A DNA stretch of 64,000 nucleotides from an uncultured Pelagibacteraceae bacterium (GCA_902562875.1 CACEVB010000004.1:1-64000); one strand, 5' to 3'. Counted from the first letter of the stretch, positions 27,355 to 39,373 are shown. Notes: generated by a model not told the origin, from the letters alone. Numbers and translations are program-made.

Positions 27355-29510
27355 CTTTTTTCTTTTTTTTTTGTAACCTTTGTTCCTGGCATTCCAAGTG
27401 TAGACCTTCCTTTTGGATAAACTTTATTTTTTACATCATATTGTCTTATCTTAGGGTTTAAAGTTATTTCTAGTTCAGTACTTTGTAGCTTTCTAATTTC
27501 GTCTCTTATTTTTGCTGCTTCCTCAAACTCTAAATTAGACGCAGACTCCTTCATTTTTTTGTCTAATGCTTTTAAATGTTTTTTTAGATTTCCTCCAATA
27601 TTGGATCCCTCACTAATTTTTACGTAATCTTTCTCGTAAACACTTTCAAGAATGTCTCCTATTTCTTTCTTCACAGATTTAGCGTCAATCTTATGTTTTT
27701 TATTATATCTTACTTGAATTTCTCTTCTTCTTTCAGTCTCATTTATAGCTTTTTTGATACTCTTAGTTTCTTTGTCAGCATATAAAATTACCTTTCCATC
27801 AACATTTCTTGCCGCTCTACCAATTGTTTGAATTAACGATGTTTCTGATCTTAAAAATCCTTCTTTGTCAGCATCTAATATCCCTACAAGCGCGCACTCT
27901 GGTATATCTAAACCCTCTCTTAGAAGATTAATACCAACTAAAACATCAAAAACTCCCATTCTAAGATCTCTCATAATTTCAATTCTTTCAAGTGTGTCAA
28001 TATCAGAATGCAAATATCTAACCTTAACTCCGTTTTCATGTAGGTACTCTGTCAAATCTTCTGCCATTTTTTTTGTTAGAGTGGTGACAAGAACTCTATA
28101 ATTATTTTTGATAACTTCTTTACATTCATGCATTAAGTCATCAACTTGATTTTTTGCTGGACGAATCTCAACAGGAGGATCGATTAATCCTGTTGGTCTT
28201 ATAACTTGATCAACAAATTTGCCTTTAGTTTGATCTAACTCCCAAGGTCCTGGTGTTGCTGAAACAAAAATAGTTTGTGTTCTCATTAAATCCCATTCCT
28301 CAAATTTTAGAGGTCTATTATCCATGCAGGAAGGAAGTCTAAAACCGTATTCTGCAAGTGTGCTTTTTCTTGATCTATCACCTTTAAACATTCCATTTAA
28401 TTGAGGTACTGTTACATGAGACTCGTCGACAAATATAAGAGCATTATCTGGAAAATATTCAAATAGAGTTGGCGGTGGCTCTCCAGGTTTTCTCCCAGAT
28501 AAAAATCTAGAATAATTTTCAATACCAGCACATGAGCCTGTGGCTTCAATCATTTCTAAATCAAATTTTGTCCTCTCCTCTAATCTTTGGGCCTCTAATA
28601 ATTTATTTTCTGATTTGTGCTTTTTAAGTGTCACCTCTAATTCTTTTCTTATATTAATTACTGCCTGCTCAACAGTTGGTTTTGGAGTTATGTAATGACT
28701 ATTTGCATAAACTTTTATTAAATTTAATTCTCTTACTTGATCTCCAGTTAATGGATCGAACTCCTCAATTTTTTCTAATTTGTCTCCAAATAAACTCAAT
28801 CTCCAAGCACGGTCCTCTAAGTGAGAAGGAAATATTTCTAAATACTCTCCTCTTGCTCTGAAAGTTCCTCGGAAAAAGTTTTGATCATTCCTTTTATATT
28901 GTAAAGCAACTAATGATTTTATTATTTGTTCACGATTGTAATCGTAATTTTTTTGCAATGTTAATGTCATTTTGCTATAAGCTTCAACAGAACCAAGACC
29001 ATAAATACAAGATACACTGGCAACAATTAAAACATCATCTCTTTCAAGAAGTGATCTTGTTGCTGAGTGTCTCATCCGATCAATTTGTTCGTTAATTGAC
29101 GCTTCTTTCTCTATATAAGTGTCCGACCTTGGCACATAAGCCTCTGGAGTGTAGTAGTCATAGTAGGATACAAAATATTCAACTGCGTTATCTGGAAAAA
29201 AAGCTTTCATCTCACCGTAAAGCTGAGCAGCTAGAGTTTTGTTAGGAGCAAGTATCAGTGCAGGTCTGTTAGTTTCTTCAATAATTTTAGCCATTGTAAA
29301 TGTTTTTCCTGAACCAGTTACGCCCAAAAGAACTTGATTAAATTCATTCTTGTTTGCACCTTCTACCAATTTTTTGATTGCATCTGGTTGATCACCTGCA
29401 GGCTTAAAATCTGACTTAATTTTAAATTTTTTCCCACCCTCTAGTTTTTCGCTAATTTGTGGGGATTTACTTTGGATATCTGTAATTAAATCTTGATATG
29501 TATTTTGCAT
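27336..29510 (-). CDS. uvrB: Excinuclease ABC subunit B
   Basis: The damage-verifying helicase-like subunit of nucleotide excision repair, 724 residues. Walker A is GVTGSGKT near residue 63, the beta-hairpin region [20 protein letters not shown] near residue 117, the DESH-type Walker B near residue 362 and QTIGRAARN near residue 563. The C-terminal UVR motif for UvrC contact is [16 protein letters not shown] near residue 667. All expected parts are present, and the C-terminal tail is lysine-rich. Confidence 0.97.
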   Translation of the reverse strand: MQNTYQDLITDIQSKSPQISEKLEGGKKFKIKSDFKPAGDQPDAIKKLVEGANKNEFNQVLLGVTGSGKTFTMAKIIEETNRPALILAPNKTLAAQLYGEMKAFFPDNAVEYFVSYYDYYTPEAYVPRSDTYIEKEASINEQIDRMRHSATRSLLERDDVLIVASVSCIYGLGSVEAYSKMTLTLQKNYDYNREQIIKSLVALQYKRNDQNFFRGTFRARGEYLEIFPSHLEDRAWRLSLFGDKLEKIEEFDPLTGDQVRELNLIKVYANSHYITPKPTVEQAVINIRKELEVTLKKHKSENKLLEAQRLEERTKFDLEMIEATGSCAGIENYSRFLSGRKPGEPPPTLFEYFPDNALIFVDESHVTVPQLNGMFKGDRSRKSTLAEYGFRLPSCMDNRPLKFEEWDLMRTQTIFVSATPGPWELDQTKGKFVDQVIRPTGLIDPPVEIRPAKNQVDDLMHECKEVIKNNYRVLVTTLTKKMAEDLTEYLHENGVKVRYLHSDIDTLERIEIMRDLRMGVFDVLVGINLLREGLDIPECALVGILDADKEGFLRSETSLIQTIGRAARNVDGKVILYADKETKSIKKAINETERRREIQVRYNKKHKIDAKSVKKEIGDILESVYEKDYVKISEGSNIGGNLKKHLKALDKKMKESASNLEFEEAAKIRDEIRKLQSTELEITLNPKIRQYDVKNKVYPKGRSTLGMPGTKVTKKKEKRWKHAK

Positions 29511-29546
29511 ATATTAAACAAAGTAATAAAATATAAATATATTTCA

Positions 29547-30734
29547 ATGAGCATTATATCTAACAGTTTAAGGCGAATTAAACCTTCCCCAACTATTGCT
29601 GTTACTCAAAAAGCAAGAGAACTAAGAGATGCTGGAAAAGACGTAATTGGTTTAGGAGCTGGAGAACCTGATTTTGATACACCGGACAATATTAAGAAGG
29701 CTGCTATAAAAGCAATTAAAGCTGGAGATACAAAATACACGGCTGTTGACGGAACAACATCTCTAAAAAAGGCAATTGCAAGGAAATTTAAAAAAGAAAA
29801 TAAACTAAATTATAATTTAGATCAAATCACAGTAGGTACGGGAGGAAAACAAGTTTTATATAATGCATTTATGGCTACTCTTAATAAAGGGGATGAAGTA
29901 ATTATTCCAGCTCCATATTGGGTATCATATCCTGATATGGTTCTTCTAGCTGGTGGTAAGCCAAAATTTGTCAAATGTGAGGAAAAACATGGATTTAAAC
30001 TTACACCAGAAAAATTAAAAAAAGCAATTACAAAAAAAACAAAATGGTTAATTTTAAACTCTCCATCAAATCCAACAGGCTCTGGATATACTAAACAAGA
30101 AATATTAAAGCTCTCAAAAATTATTTTAAAAAATAAAAAAATATTAATTTTGAGTGATGATATATACGAGCATGTTAGATATGATAATTTTAAATTTTTT
30201 ACAATTGCTCAAATTTCTAAATTAAAAAATAGGGTTTTGACAATGAATGGTGTAAGTAAATCATATGCTATGACTGGTTGGAGAATAGGATATGCAGCTG
30301 GACCAACAGAAATAATAAGTGCTATAAGAAAAATTCAATCGCAATCTACATCAAATCCTTCGTCAATAAGTCAAGCAGCATCTGTTGAGGCTTTGAGTGG
30401 TACTCAGAAATTTATTAAAACTAGAGCTGAATCTTTCAAACAAAGAAGAGATTTTGTAGTTGATTATTTAAATTCTATCAAAGGAATTAGTTGTTTAAAA
30501 CCCAATGGTGCTTTTTATGTATTTCCTAATTGCAAAAAATTACTAGGGAAAAAAAATAAATTTAAAAAAGATACTGATTTTGTAAAAAAACTATTAGAAA
30601 AAGCTAATGTAGCAGTTGTTCAAGGTTCGGCGTTTGGATTAAATGGATATTTTAGAATTTCATATGCCACATCAATGAAAAATTTAAAAGTTGCATTAAA
30701 TAGGATTAAAGACTTTTGTGAAAAATTAAATTAA
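29547..30734 (+). CDS. aspC: Aspartate aminotransferase (class I, PLP-dependent)
   Basis: A 395-residue PLP enzyme of the Ib subgroup of aspartate (and often prephenate) aminotransferases. LGAGEPDFDTP lies near residue 35, PAPYWVSYPDM near residue 123, the PLP lysine in NGVSKSYAMTGWRIGY near residue 240 and FRISYA near residue 372. An upstream in-frame ATG at 29493 exists but would overlap uvrB, and the family alignment starts at the ATG at 29547. The gene is divergent from uvrB over 36 bp. Confidence 0.92.
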   Translation: MSIISNSLRRIKPSPTIAVTQKARELRDAGKDVIGLGAGEPDFDTPDNIKKAAIKAIKAGDTKYTAVDGTTSLKKAIARKFKKENKLNYNLDQITVGTGGKQVLYNAFMATLNKGDEVIIPAPYWVSYPDMVLLAGGKPKFVKCEEKHGFKLTPEKLKKAITKKTKWLILNSPSNPTGSGYTKQEILKLSKIILKNKKILILSDDIYEHVRYDNFKFFTIAQISKLKNRVLTMNGVSKSYAMTGWRIGYAAGPTEIISAIRKIQSQSTSNPSSISQAASVEALSGTQKFIKTRAESFKQRRDFVVDYLNSIKGISCLKPNGAFYVFPNCKKLLGKKNKFKKDTDFVKKLLEKANVAVVQGSAFGLNGYFRISYATSMKNLKVALNRIKDFCEKLN

Positions 30735-30738
30735 AAAA

Positions 30739-31395
30739 ATGAGAACAGCTTTAATTTTTGGGTCATCCGGACTAGTTGGTAGCCATGTTTTAGAACAATT
30801 AATTAAAAGTGATAATTACAATAGAATTAAGATATTCGTAAGATCCACACCTTCAAATATAAACAAAAAGGTTGAAGTGATTGAGACTAATTTCGTAAAT
30901 CTAGATCCAATTAAATCTTATATAAATGGGGATGATTGTTTTTTTTCTATAGGAACTACAAAAAAAAATACACCTGATAAAATGAAGTACAGAATAATAG
31001 AATATAATATTCCAATTGAGATTGCGCAAATTGCTAAGAAAAATTCGGTTAAAAATTTTTCATATGTATCATCTGGGTATGCTGACTCTAATCATTCAAG
31101 CGCATATCTTAAAAATAAAGGTGAGGTCGAATTATTTTTACAAAACTTAAATTTCTCAAAATTAGCAATAATGAGACCATCTTTCCTATTAGGAAATAGA
31201 AAAGAATTCAGAGTCGGCGAAACAATTGGTTCTATAGTCTTAAAAGCTTTGTCGCCTATACTCATAGGAAAAATAAAAAAAATTAGGCCCATTAAAGCCG
31301 AGACAGTTGCTAAGGCTATGATTAAAGCATTAAATTCTGACAATAATCAAGTAATTTTTGAGTCTGATCAAATAGAGAAATTAGTATTAAACTAA
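30739..31395 (+). CDS. Atypical SDR / NAD(P)-binding protein (TIP30-like)
   Basis: A 218-residue protein with a Rossmann start, ALIFGSSGLVGSHVLEQL (residues 4-21), and the sequence FSYVSSGYADSN near residue 109, as in HTATIP2/TIP30-like and NmrA-type proteins. There is no complete Y-x3-K pair in the usual place, but SAYLKNKGEVE near residue 121 provides the tyrosine and lysine in YLKNK. Probably an oxidoreductase or regulatory cofactor binder. It starts 4 bp after aspC, and its end overlaps the stop of the convergent epimerase-like gene by 9 bp. Confidence 0.72.
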   Translation: MRTALIFGSSGLVGSHVLEQLIKSDNYNRIKIFVRSTPSNINKKVEVIETNFVNLDPIKSYINGDDCFFSIGTTKKNTPDKMKYRIIEYNIPIEIAQIAKKNSVKNFSYVSSGYADSNHSSAYLKNKGEVELFLQNLNFSKLAIMRPSFLLGNRKEFRVGETIGSIVLKALSPILIGKIKKIRPIKAETVAKAMIKALNSDNNQVIFESDQIEKLVLN

Positions 31396-32412
31396 GCCAA
31401 GTCTAACAACTGACTTTGCAGCTTCTGACATTGCACTTTCTGCAGATCTAAATTTCATACCTAGTAAATCTTCTGCGTAGGTAGTATCTGTCTGCATAAC
31501 AATTTGTAGATCAGGTATCATAGTTTTTGCACTTGAGTCTACTAGGCTGATTAATTTAACCATAAAGTTTGGTAACTCTCTTTTTGGAAGTTTTTTTGCG
31601 TAATCTGGCAGAGCCTCTGCCATTATATTTGATAACTCTAATAATGTTTTAACATCTCTTCCAACAATTAATCTTCGACCTCCAATTCCCGTTTTTCCAA
31701 TGCAGACAACATGTGATTTGGCTACATCTTCAACATGTGAAATTAATACTCCCCATTTTGGTGCTGCAGGAAATTTACCTTTTAAAAATTGTTTTACATA
31801 TTCTATTGATGTGCACTCTTTACTATCAAGTGCATCTCCAAAAACTCCTCCTGGATTAATAACAGTTAACTTATCCTTTAATCCCTTATTTTCCATAAAA
31901 TCCCAGGCTGCTTTTTCTGCAACTGTTTTTGATAAAAAATAATCACTAACACCTTTTTCCCAGTTAATATCAGTCCAATCATTTTCACCAAAAGAGTATG
32001 GACTTGTTCGATTTGGTTTTCTAAACATTGCTACTATAGATGAAGTTAAAATTATCTGATCAACACCTGCATTAATACTTGCTTTTAAAACTCTTAAAGT
32101 ACCGTCTTTAGCTGTGGGTACTAATTTTTGTCTATCATTTGAAACTTTTATTGGAAATGGAGATGCAACATGCATTGTATATCTGCACCCTTTTGCAGCA
32201 TCATTCCAACCTTCATCCTTTAATAAATCTAGTACAACAAAAGTTAAATTTTCTAAAGGTGTATCTTTGGTTTTTAGAGTTTCCTTTGTAGGCTCAATTA
32301 ACTTTTCATCTCTTACAGTTCCAACAACATGATGACCTTCTTTTAGCAATTGTATAGCTATATGTTTACCAATCCAACCGCTAATTCCCGTTAATAATAC
32401 TTTACAAGACAT
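31387..32412 (-). CDS. NAD(P)-dependent reductase of the dihydroflavonol-reductase-like SDR family
   Basis: A 341-residue extended SDR. It has LTGISGWIGKHIAIQLL near residue 6, TVRDEK near residue 32, ILTSSIVAMF near residue 120, the catalytic DYFLSK near residue 155, and NPGGVFGDAL near residue 185. This pattern fits the DFR / cinnamoyl-CoA-reductase / methylglyoxal-reductase group, which in bacteria reduces small aldehydes and ketones. The physiological substrate is unknown. It lies 4 bp downstream of trxB on the same strand. Confidence 0.8.
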   Translation of the reverse strand: MSCKVLLTGISGWIGKHIAIQLLKEGHHVVGTVRDEKLIEPTKETLKTKDTPLENLTFVVLDLLKDEGWNDAAKGCRYTMHVASPFPIKVSNDRQKLVPTAKDGTLRVLKASINAGVDQIILTSSIVAMFRKPNRTSPYSFGENDWTDINWEKGVSDYFLSKTVAEKAAWDFMENKGLKDKLTVINPGGVFGDALDSKECTSIEYVKQFLKGKFPAAPKWGVLISHVEDVAKSHVVCIGKTGIGGRRLIVGRDVKTLLELSNIMAEALPDYAKKLPKRELPNFMVKLISLVDSSAKTMIPDLQIVMQTDTTYAEDLLGMKFRSAESAMSEAAKSVVRLGLV

Positions 32413-32416
32413 TTCT

Positions 32417-33364
32417 TTAATTATGTGAGAGGTGTTTTTCTGCCTCTAGTGCTGCCATACAACCCATTCCAGCGGCTGTTACAGCCTGTCTAAAAATTTT
32501 GTCTTTTACGTCTCCAGCCGCAAAAACTCCAGGAACGTTGGTTTCAGTCGAGTCTGATTTTGTTACCAAATATCCCTCATTATCCATGTCAAGTTGGTCT
32601 TTAAATAATTGTGTTGCAGGATCGTGACCAATTGCAATGAAAACACCATCTAGATCCATCTCTAAAACTTCATTTGTTTTAACATTTTTAATTTTAATAC
32701 CTTTTACATTTTTAGGATTATCATCACCAATTACTTCTTCAACAACACTATCCCATATTATTTCTATCTTTTTATTTTCCATTAATTTAGATTGTAATAA
32801 TTTTTCAGCTCTTAATTTGTCTCGTCTATGAATTAATTTTACCTTAGATGCAAATTTTGTTAAAAACATTGCCTCCTCAACAGCTGCGTTTCCACCTCCA
32901 ACAACTGCAACTTCTTTATCTTTAAAGAAAAAACCATCACACGTTGCACATGCTGATACACCAAATCCTCTAAATTCTTGTTCTGACTTTAAGTTAAGCC
33001 ATCTTGCCTGTGCACCAGTAGATATAATTATCGAGTCTGCAGAATATTTTTGACCACCGTCTCCAACTGCTTCAAAAGGTTTTGATTTTAAGTTTACAGA
33101 TGAAATATGATCTTCAATCATTTCTGTACCAACCGCATGAGCTTGTTCTTTCATTTGCTCCATTAGCCAAGGCCCCTGTATGGCTTTTGCAAAACCTGGA
33201 TAATTTTCAACATCAGTGGTTGTTGTAAGCTGCCCACCCGGCTCAGAACCATGGACTAATATTGGTTTTAACATTGCTCTTGCCGCATAAACTGCCGCTG
33301 TATATCCAGCAGGGCCCGATCCAATTATTAACACTTTTGTATGTTTTGTTGGTTTTTCTGACAT
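32417..33364 (-). CDS. trxB: Thioredoxin reductase
   Basis: An FAD enzyme that uses NADPH to reduce thioredoxin. It is 315 residues long, typical for the low-molecular-weight type. The FAD motif GSGPAGYTAAVYAARA is at residues 15-30, the redox-active CATC near residue 140, the NADPH motif VVGGGNAAVEEAMFL near residue 154, and the FAD-closing FAAGDVKDKIFRQAVTAAG near residue 283. All catalytic elements are present. Confidence 0.97.
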   Translation of the reverse strand: MSEKPTKHTKVLIIGSGPAGYTAAVYAARAMLKPILVHGSEPGGQLTTTTDVENYPGFAKAIQGPWLMEQMKEQAHAVGTEMIEDHISSVNLKSKPFEAVGDGGQKYSADSIIISTGAQARWLNLKSEQEFRGFGVSACATCDGFFFKDKEVAVVGGGNAAVEEAMFLTKFASKVKLIHRRDKLRAEKLLQSKLMENKKIEIIWDSVVEEVIGDDNPKNVKGIKIKNVKTNEVLEMDLDGVFIAIGHDPATQLFKDQLDMDNEGYLVTKSDSTETNVPGVFAAGDVKDKIFRQAVTAAGMGCMAALEAEKHLSHN

Positions 33365-33384
33365 ACAAGTTTATATAGTGATAA

Positions 33385-34318
33385 ATGAATAAATTAAAAG
33401 GGTTATTATTAACCGAAGGATTACATGGAATGATTAGCCAAGCAGAGGGTTTGGCTAAAGCATTAGACCTAGATTATTTTCACGAGAAAATTGAATTGAA
33501 TAATTTTTGGAAATTGATTCCCCCATTACTTACTCCATCTAAAAAATACGTTTTTAAAAACAATTTTAATAAAGAGTTTGATGTAATTATATCTTGTGGA
33601 AGAAAAAGTGTTGTTCCATCAATTTATCTAAAAAAAAACTCAAATAAAAATATTACAAATATACATATACAAAATCCTAAAGTTTCCTTTGATAATTTTA
33701 ATTACATTGTTGCACCTGAACACGATGGAATATCAGGCAAAAATATAATTTTATCCAAAGGCGCACTCCATTATTTGACAATAGAAGAAATAGAAAACTC
33801 AAAAGACTACTTACAAAATAAAGCAAATACAAAAAAGGATATCATAACTTTAATCTTAGGTGGACCCACTAAATATTATAATTATTCAAAGCAAAACATA
33901 AAATCAATACTTTTAAAAAATAAAAGATTTAGTAGAAAAAAATAATCTTCATTCAATTGTTGTACCCTCTAATAGAACACCAAAAGAAACAGTTTTGCTA
34001 GCAAAAAAAGAACTTTTAGATAATACAACAATTATAGATACCATTGATAAGAAAGCATATTTGTCGGCGTTAGGTTTAGCAAAATATATTGTGGTTACAT
34101 GCGACTCTAGTTCCATGATCTCCGAAGCAGCATTGACAGGGAAACCAATTTATGTAGCAATGATTCAGGCTAAAAAAGATGATAATAGGTTTAAAAAATT
34201 CAGAAAATTATTTGAAAAAATGAATATTCTAAGAAAACTTGAGGATAAATTAGAAACTTGGAGCTATGAAAAGCTAGACGAAGCAAATAGGATAGCAAAA
34301 ATTATTAAAATTAAATAA
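33385..34318 (+). pseudogene. ELM1/GtrOC1-like (DUF1022) putative glycosyltransferase, frameshifted
   Basis: Two open frames together form one DUF1022-type protein of about 310 residues. The first part (33385-33945) contains the family start LTEGLHGMISQAEGLAKAL, SCGRKSVVPS and VAPEHDGI. The second frame carries VVPSNRTPKE, then TCDSSSMISEAALTGKPIYV, the conserved end. The total length leaves one base over, so a single extra base explains the break. The likely site is the A6 run at 33915-33920, where deleting one A gives a natural helix (IKDLVEKNNLHS). Another A7 run at 33936-33942 also would work. It may be a real inactivation or an assembly error. It abuts the 2OG oxygenase downstream. Confidence 0.82.
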
Positions 34319-34981
34319 ATGTCATTTTTAAAATCCCTGATTAATTATTCAAATAAATATGAAGATCCATTTACTCATTGGGAATTAAACAATCCACTAT
34401 CAGATCAGGCAATTAATGAAATTATAAAAGCGGATATAGCCAATCCAAATGAACACAAGTTAGACTATGATGGAACAAGAGCAATAGATGGTGGAGAGGG
34501 TAAATTTAGAGAAGGAATTAGTTCAGGAGGTAAAGCTTTAAAATTTAGATGCTTTGTGACTAAAGAAAATTCAAAAGAATTCCCAGGACTTTCAAATTTT
34601 ATTAACGAATTACAGCAAAAGGAAACACACTCAAAAATATCAAATTTAATTAATAAAGATTTGTCAAACTCATACGTAAGAGTTGAAGTTATCTGTGACA
34701 GAAAAGGCTTTTGGTTAAAACCCCATTGTGACATTAAAGAAAAATTACTTTCATGTTTGTTATTTGTGAACAATGAAAATGAAAGTGAAACTTTAGGAAC
34801 AGACTTTTACGATGAAAATTTGAATAAAGTTAAAACAGTTCCTTACAAGCACAATTATGGTTATTTTTTCTCAAGCGGACCGAGTACTTGGCATGGTATG
34901 GAAAAAAAAGAGATCGTTAAAGAAAGGAGATGTCTTCAAGTAAATTATGTCACTTTCCCAACGGACTGGAAGGTTTTTTAA
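34319..34981 (+). CDS. 2-oxoglutarate/Fe(II)-dependent oxygenase-like protein
   Basis: A 220-residue protein with the iron triad of the 2OG-Fe(II) oxygenase fold: H136-x-D138 (in PHCD), H192 (in TWHGM) and the 2-oxoglutarate arginine R203 or R204 ([10 protein letters not shown]). The strands between match the double-stranded beta helix order. Members hydroxylate proteins, nucleotides or small molecules, and prolyl hydroxylases are relatives. No substrate can be assigned. It starts directly after the ELM1-like gene, and its stop overlaps the convergent carB end by 4 bp. Confidence 0.8.
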   Translation: MSFLKSLINYSNKYEDPFTHWELNNPLSDQAINEIIKADIANPNEHKLDYDGTRAIDGGEGKFREGISSGGKALKFRCFVTKENSKEFPGLSNFINELQQKETHSKISNLINKDLSNSYVRVEVICDRKGFWLKPHCDIKEKLLSCLLFVNNENESETLGTDFYDENLNKVKTVPYKHNYGYFFSSGPSTWHGMEKKEIVKERRCLQVNYVTFPTDWKVF

Positions 34982-37900
34982 TTATCTTGCAGCGAAGTTA
35001 CTTTAAGTTTTTTATTTTTAAGAGCTTCTATTCCTTTAATGCATGCATATGCAGTTGACATATTTGTACAATAAGGCACCTTATTAATTAAAGTTGCCCT
35101 TCTTAAGGCTTTAGCATCATTGATTCTAGTTTCACTGTTTCCCCCACCAGTATTGATCACTAAAGCAATTTTCTTTGAATTTAAAACATCAACAATATGA
35201 GGCTTTCCGTTGCTAACTTTATTAACTATTTTACATTTCATGCCATTTTTATTCAAAGCTTCGGCAGTTCCTCTAGTTCCAGACAGTGAAAATCCAATTT
35301 TTTTTAATTTCTTTGCAAGATTTATTACTTCTTCTTTGTGTGAATTCTTTACCGAGAGGAAAGCTGTTCCTTTTATTGGTAAAAAATTTGATGAAGCAAT
35401 TTGACTTTTGGCAAAAGCCATACCAAAATCTCTATCATAGCCCATCACTTCCCCTGTTGACTTCATTTCTGGACCAAGCAAAACGTCACTGTCAGGAAAC
35501 TTATTAAAAGGAAATACAGCCTCTTTGACGGCAAATATTTTATTAGTTTTATATTTAAGTTTGTATTTTGAAAGTTTTTCTCCAGTCATAATTTTAGATG
35601 CAATTTTAGCTAAAGGCTCGTTATTAGCTTTAGAAACAAAAGGAACAGTTCTACTCGCTCTCGGATTCACTTCTATCACATATATCTCGTCATTTTTTAT
35701 TGCAAATTGTATGTTTAAAAATCCAACGACTTTTAAAGATAATGCTAATTTTCTAGTTTGAATTTTTAATTCTTTTAATAAATTTTCTTTAATAGATATT
35801 GGAGGCAAACAACAAGCAGAGTCTCCAGAATGGATTCCTGCTTCCTCTATATGTTGCATTATGCCAGCAACATAAACATCTTTTCCATCAGAAATTGCAT
35901 CAACATCTACCTCCATGGCATTATCAATAAATTTGTCTATCAAAATTGGATTCTCTTCTGAAGCTTTAAAAGCCTCCTTAATAAAATTATCTAATTGTTT
36001 TTCCTCGTAAACTATTTCCATTGCTCTTCCACCTAGCACATAGGAAGGTCTGACAATTAATGGTAATCCGATTTTGTCTGCCATTTTCAGAGCATCGGAA
36101 TAATTATATGCAATTCTGCTATCAGCTTGCTTTAAATTTAATTTAATCAATAAGTCCCTAAATTGATCTCTGTCCTCCGCGAGATCGATTGATTTATACT
36201 GAGTTCCTAAAATTGGCAGAGAGTTATCGCTTAAAAATTTTGCTAACTTAATTGGTGTTTGACCACCGAATTGAGTAATAATTCCTACTAGATTGCCTTT
36301 TGATTGCTCTTTTAAAATTATGTTTTCTACATATTCTTCAATTAATGGCTCAAAGTACAATCTATCACTAGTATCATAGTCAGTTGATACAGTTTCCGGA
36401 TTACAATTAATCATAATAGTCTCATACCCCGCTTCTTTAAGAGAATAGCTAGCTTGACAACAACAATAATCAAACTCTATTCCCTGACCAATACGATTAG
36501 GGCCTCCCCCAATTATTATAATTTTTTTTTTGTTTGACGGATCTGACTCGCATTCTGTTTTAAAAGAAAAGTTTCTTTGATAAGTTGAATACATATAAGG
36601 TGTAAATGATTTAAATTCAGCAGCACAAGTGTCAACTTTTTTATAAACCGGAAAAATTTTTAAAGCCTTTCTTTTTGACTTAACAAAATTTTCCTTAATA
36701 CCAGTTAATTTCGATAATTTTTTATCTGAAAAACCAATAGATTTTATTCTATTAAATTCTATAAATGACTTTGGAAGTCCGTTTTTTTTTATAGCATTTT
36801 CCTCATCTACTAATTCTTTTATTTGCCCTAAAAACCAGGGATCAATTTTAGTCATTAATTTTATTTTATTAATAGAAATCTTTTTTCTAAATGCTTCAGC
36901 AACTAATAAAAGTTTATTAGGTATAGTATTTTTTAATTCCTTGTATATTTCTGATTTTTTATAATTAAAAATATCATCCAAACCAGACAAACCTATCTCT
37001 AAGGAAACAAGTGCTTTTTGAAGAGACTCTTTAAAGTTTCTTCCAATTGCCATTGCTTCACCAACAGATCTCATCGATGTCCCCAGTGTTGGTTTAGTTT
37101 CACTAAACTTTTCAAAAGTAAACCTAGGAACTTTAGTAACCACATAATCAATGGTTGGTTCAAAAGAGGCAGGTGTTACTTTAGTTATTTCATTATTTAA
37201 TTCGTCCAGTGTGTAGCCTATAGCTAATTTTGCTGCTACTTTAGCTATTGGAAATCCAGTTGCTTTAGACGCTAATGCAGAAGATCTTGAAACTCTTGGG
37301 TTCATTTCAATAATAACCATTCTTCCATCTATTGGATTTATTGCAAATTGAACATTTGAACCACCAGTTTCAACCCCAATTTTTCTTAAGCAAGCTATAG
37401 ATGCATTTCTCATCACTTGATATTCTTTGTCTGTCAAAGTCAATGCTGGTGCAATTGTAACAGAGTCTCCTGTATGTACTCCCATTGGATCTACATTTTC
37501 TATGGAACACACAATTATGCAATTATCTTTCTTATCTCTTACCACTTCCATTTCAAATTCTTTCCAACCCTCTAAACACTCTTCGACTAAAACCTGACTC
37601 TGAGGAGATTCATGAATACCCTCCTTAACAATTTTAAAAAATTCTTTTTTACTTTTTGCTATTCCACCCCCTAGACCTCCTAGAGTAAATGAAGGTCTTA
37701 TAATTGCAGGAAGTCCTATCTTTCTTAGACATCTTGCTGCCTGCGAAATTTTGTTTACAATTTCTGATTTCGGCAAATCAATACCAATTTCTGACATGTT
37801 TTTTCTAAATTTTTTTCTATCTTCAGCATTTGCTATTGCTGTTGATTTAGCACCGATTAATTCAATTTTATATTTTTTAAGTAAACCAGACTTTTCAGCA

Positions 37901-38202
37901 TTAATTGCCAAGTTTAGTGCTGTCTGACCACCCATTGTAGGTAAAATTGCATCTGGTTTTTCTTTTTTTAAAATTTCTTCAAGTACTTCAAGGGTAATAG
38001 GTTCTATATAAGTTTTATCAGCTACCCCTGGATCTGTCATTATTGTTGCTGGGTTAGAGTTTATTAATATAACTTTATAGCCCTCATCTTTTAATGCTTT
38101 ACATGCTTGAGTACCTGAATAGTCAAATTCACATGCTTGGCCAATAATTATGGGTCCTGCACCAATAACTAAAATTTTTTTAATGTCTTTTCTTTTTGGC
38201 AT
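34978..38202 (-). CDS. carB: Carbamoyl-phosphate synthase, large subunit
   Basis: Makes carbamoyl phosphate for pyrimidines and arginine from glutamine-derived ammonia, bicarbonate and two ATP. The 1074-residue protein has the two homologous ATP-grasp halves: the first with [23 protein letters not shown] start (here GAGPIIIGQ near residue 15) and [10 protein letters not shown] near residue 167, the second with [17 protein letters not shown] near residue 561 and [12 protein letters not shown] near residue 711. A MGS-like allosteric domain follows at the C-terminus. Length is normal. It overlaps carA by 23 bp. Confidence 0.97.
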   Translation of the reverse strand: MPKRKDIKKILVIGAGPIIIGQACEFDYSGTQACKALKDEGYKVILINSNPATIMTDPGVADKTYIEPITLEVLEEILKKEKPDAILPTMGGQTALNLAINAEKSGLLKKYKIELIGAKSTAIANAEDRKKFRKNMSEIGIDLPKSEIVNKISQAARCLRKIGLPAIIRPSFTLGGLGGGIAKSKKEFFKIVKEGIHESPQSQVLVEECLEGWKEFEMEVVRDKKDNCIIVCSIENVDPMGVHTGDSVTIAPALTLTDKEYQVMRNASIACLRKIGVETGGSNVQFAINPIDGRMVIIEMNPRVSRSSALASKATGFPIAKVAAKLAIGYTLDELNNEITKVTPASFEPTIDYVVTKVPRFTFEKFSETKPTLGTSMRSVGEAMAIGRNFKESLQKALVSLEIGLSGLDDIFNYKKSEIYKELKNTIPNKLLLVAEAFRKKISINKIKLMTKIDPWFLGQIKELVDEENAIKKNGLPKSFIEFNRIKSIGFSDKKLSKLTGIKENFVKSKRKALKIFPVYKKVDTCAAEFKSFTPYMYSTYQRNFSFKTECESDPSNKKKIIIIGGGPNRIGQGIEFDYCCCQASYSLKEAGYETIMINCNPETVSTDYDTSDRLYFEPLIEEYVENIILKEQSKGNLVGIITQFGGQTPIKLAKFLSDNSLPILGTQYKSIDLAEDRDQFRDLLIKLNLKQADSRIAYNYSDALKMADKIGLPLIVRPSYVLGGRAMEIVYEEKQLDNFIKEAFKASEENPILIDKFIDNAMEVDVDAISDGKDVYVAGIMQHIEEAGIHSGDSACCLPPISIKENLLKELKIQTRKLALSLKVVGFLNIQFAIKNDEIYVIEVNPRASRTVPFVSKANNEPLAKIASKIMTGEKLSKYKLKYKTNKIFAVKEAVFPFNKFPDSDVLLGPEMKSTGEVMGYDRDFGMAFAKSQIASSNFLPIKGTAFLSVKNSHKEEVINLAKKLKKIGFSLSGTRGTAEALNKNGMKCKIVNKVSNGKPHIVDVLNSKKIALVINTGGGNSETRINDAKALRRATLINKVPYCTNMSTAYACIKGIEALKNKKLKVTSLQDN

Positions 38203-39373
38203 ATTTTTTTACTTCCTTTATAAAATCATTAAACAAATATTTACTATCATGAGGCCCCGGGTTGGCCTCTGGGTGGTATTGAACTGAAAAAATTGGTTTA
38301 TTTTTCAACTTTAAACCCTCGACAGAATTATCAAAAAGGGACTTGTGTGTAACCTCAACATTTTTTGGAAGACTTTTTTCTATAACTTCAAATCCATGAT
38401 TTTGGCTAGTAATTTCAACTTTTCCAGTTAATAAATTTTTTACCGGATGATTGGCTCCTCTATGCCCAAGTTTCATTTTTTTTGTTTTTGCATTTAAAGC
38501 CAGACCTAATAATTGATGTCCTAAACAAATACCAAAAATGGGTATTTTTTTGTAAATAAGATCTCTTATTAATGGAATAGCGTATTCTCCAGTAGCAGCT
38601 GGATCACCTGGTCCATTAGATAGAAATATTCCATGTGGTTTATATTTAAGAATATTGTCTGAGGACAAACCACAAGAAACTACCCTTACCTCACAATTAT
38701 AATCTGAGAAATATCTAAGAATATTTTTTTTTATACCAAAATCTATCGCTACTATTTTAAAATTGTTTTTTTTTGATTTTTTATATCCCGATCCTTTCTG
38801 CCATGTTTGTAAGCCTTTCCATTTATAAGTTTTTTTTGTTGTCACTACTTTTGCGAGATCTAAACCGTTTAGACCAGGCCATTTTATAGCAAAATTTGTT
38901 AATTTTTTTATATTAAAATTACCATTTCTGTTAATAGATATAGTTCCTTTTGGTGCTCCCTTATCTCGAATAAAATTAGTAAGACTTCTAGTATCAATTC
39001 CAGTTAGTCCTACCACCTTATGTTTTTTTAACCATTTATCTAAATGCCTTAGCGAACGGTAATTTGAAGGGTCTGTTATCTCAGAATTAAATATAACTCC
39101 TCTAGTCCATATTTTATCTGACTCGAAATCCTCATTATTTGTTCCTACATTGCCTATATGTGGAAAGGTAAAATTAATTATTTGACCAGCGTAAGAGGGA
39201 TCAGATATTATTTCCTGATATCCTGTTATAGATGTATTAAAACAAACCTCTCCAGTAGTTGTACCTATATACCCAATGCCAATTCCTTTAAAAAAGATTT
39301 TATTATCAAGAACAAGAATACCTGTATTTTTAATGTTGTTTTTTTTGAAGTAATTTTTTTGTTTTTTAATCAA
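38180..39373 (-). CDS. carA: Carbamoyl-phosphate synthase, small (glutaminase) subunit
   Basis: Hydrolyses glutamine and channels ammonia to CarB. The 397-residue protein has the N-terminal substrate-channel domain ([21 protein letters not shown] near residue 41) and a class I glutamine amidotransferase domain: FLSNGPGDP near residue 250, the catalytic cysteine in [11 protein letters not shown] near residue 278, and the histidine/glutamate pair in [11 protein letters not shown] near residue 364. The start is the ATG on the minus strand at 39373. It is divergent from yqeY over 128 bp, which should hold both promoters. Confidence 0.96.
   Translation of the reverse strand: MIKKQKNYFKKNNIKNTGILVLDNKIFFKGIGIGYIGTTTGEVCFNTSITGYQEIISDPSYAGQIINFTFPHIGNVGTNNEDFESDKIWTRGVIFNSEITDPSNYRSLRHLDKWLKKHKVVGLTGIDTRSLTNFIRDKGAPKGTISINRNGNFNIKKLTNFAIKWPGLNGLDLAKVVTTKKTYKWKGLQTWQKGSGYKKSKKNNFKIVAIDFGIKKNILRYFSDYNCEVRVVSCGLSSDNILKYKPHGIFLSNGPGDPAATGEYAIPLIRDLIYKKIPIFGICLGHQLLGLALNAKTKKMKLGHRGANHPVKNLLTGKVEITSQNHGFEVIEKSLPKNVEVTHKSLFDNSVEGLKLKNKPIFSVQYHPEANPGPHDSKYLFNDFIKEVKKYAKKKRH

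Noticed and set aside
29493..29546. Longer N-terminus for aspartate aminotransferase
   Set aside because: It would overlap uvrB and adds residues unrelated to the family; the ATG at 29547 gives the normal start.
33911..33920. T-TTA-AAA, a possible -1 slippery site in the ELM1-like gene
   Set aside because: Restoring the frame needs a +1 shift (one base removed), and a -1 shift leads to another stop at once.
34465..37200. Several antisense open frames of 60-100 codons across the 2OG oxygenase and carB
   Set aside because: They lie opposite well-conserved genes and show no recognisable protein features.
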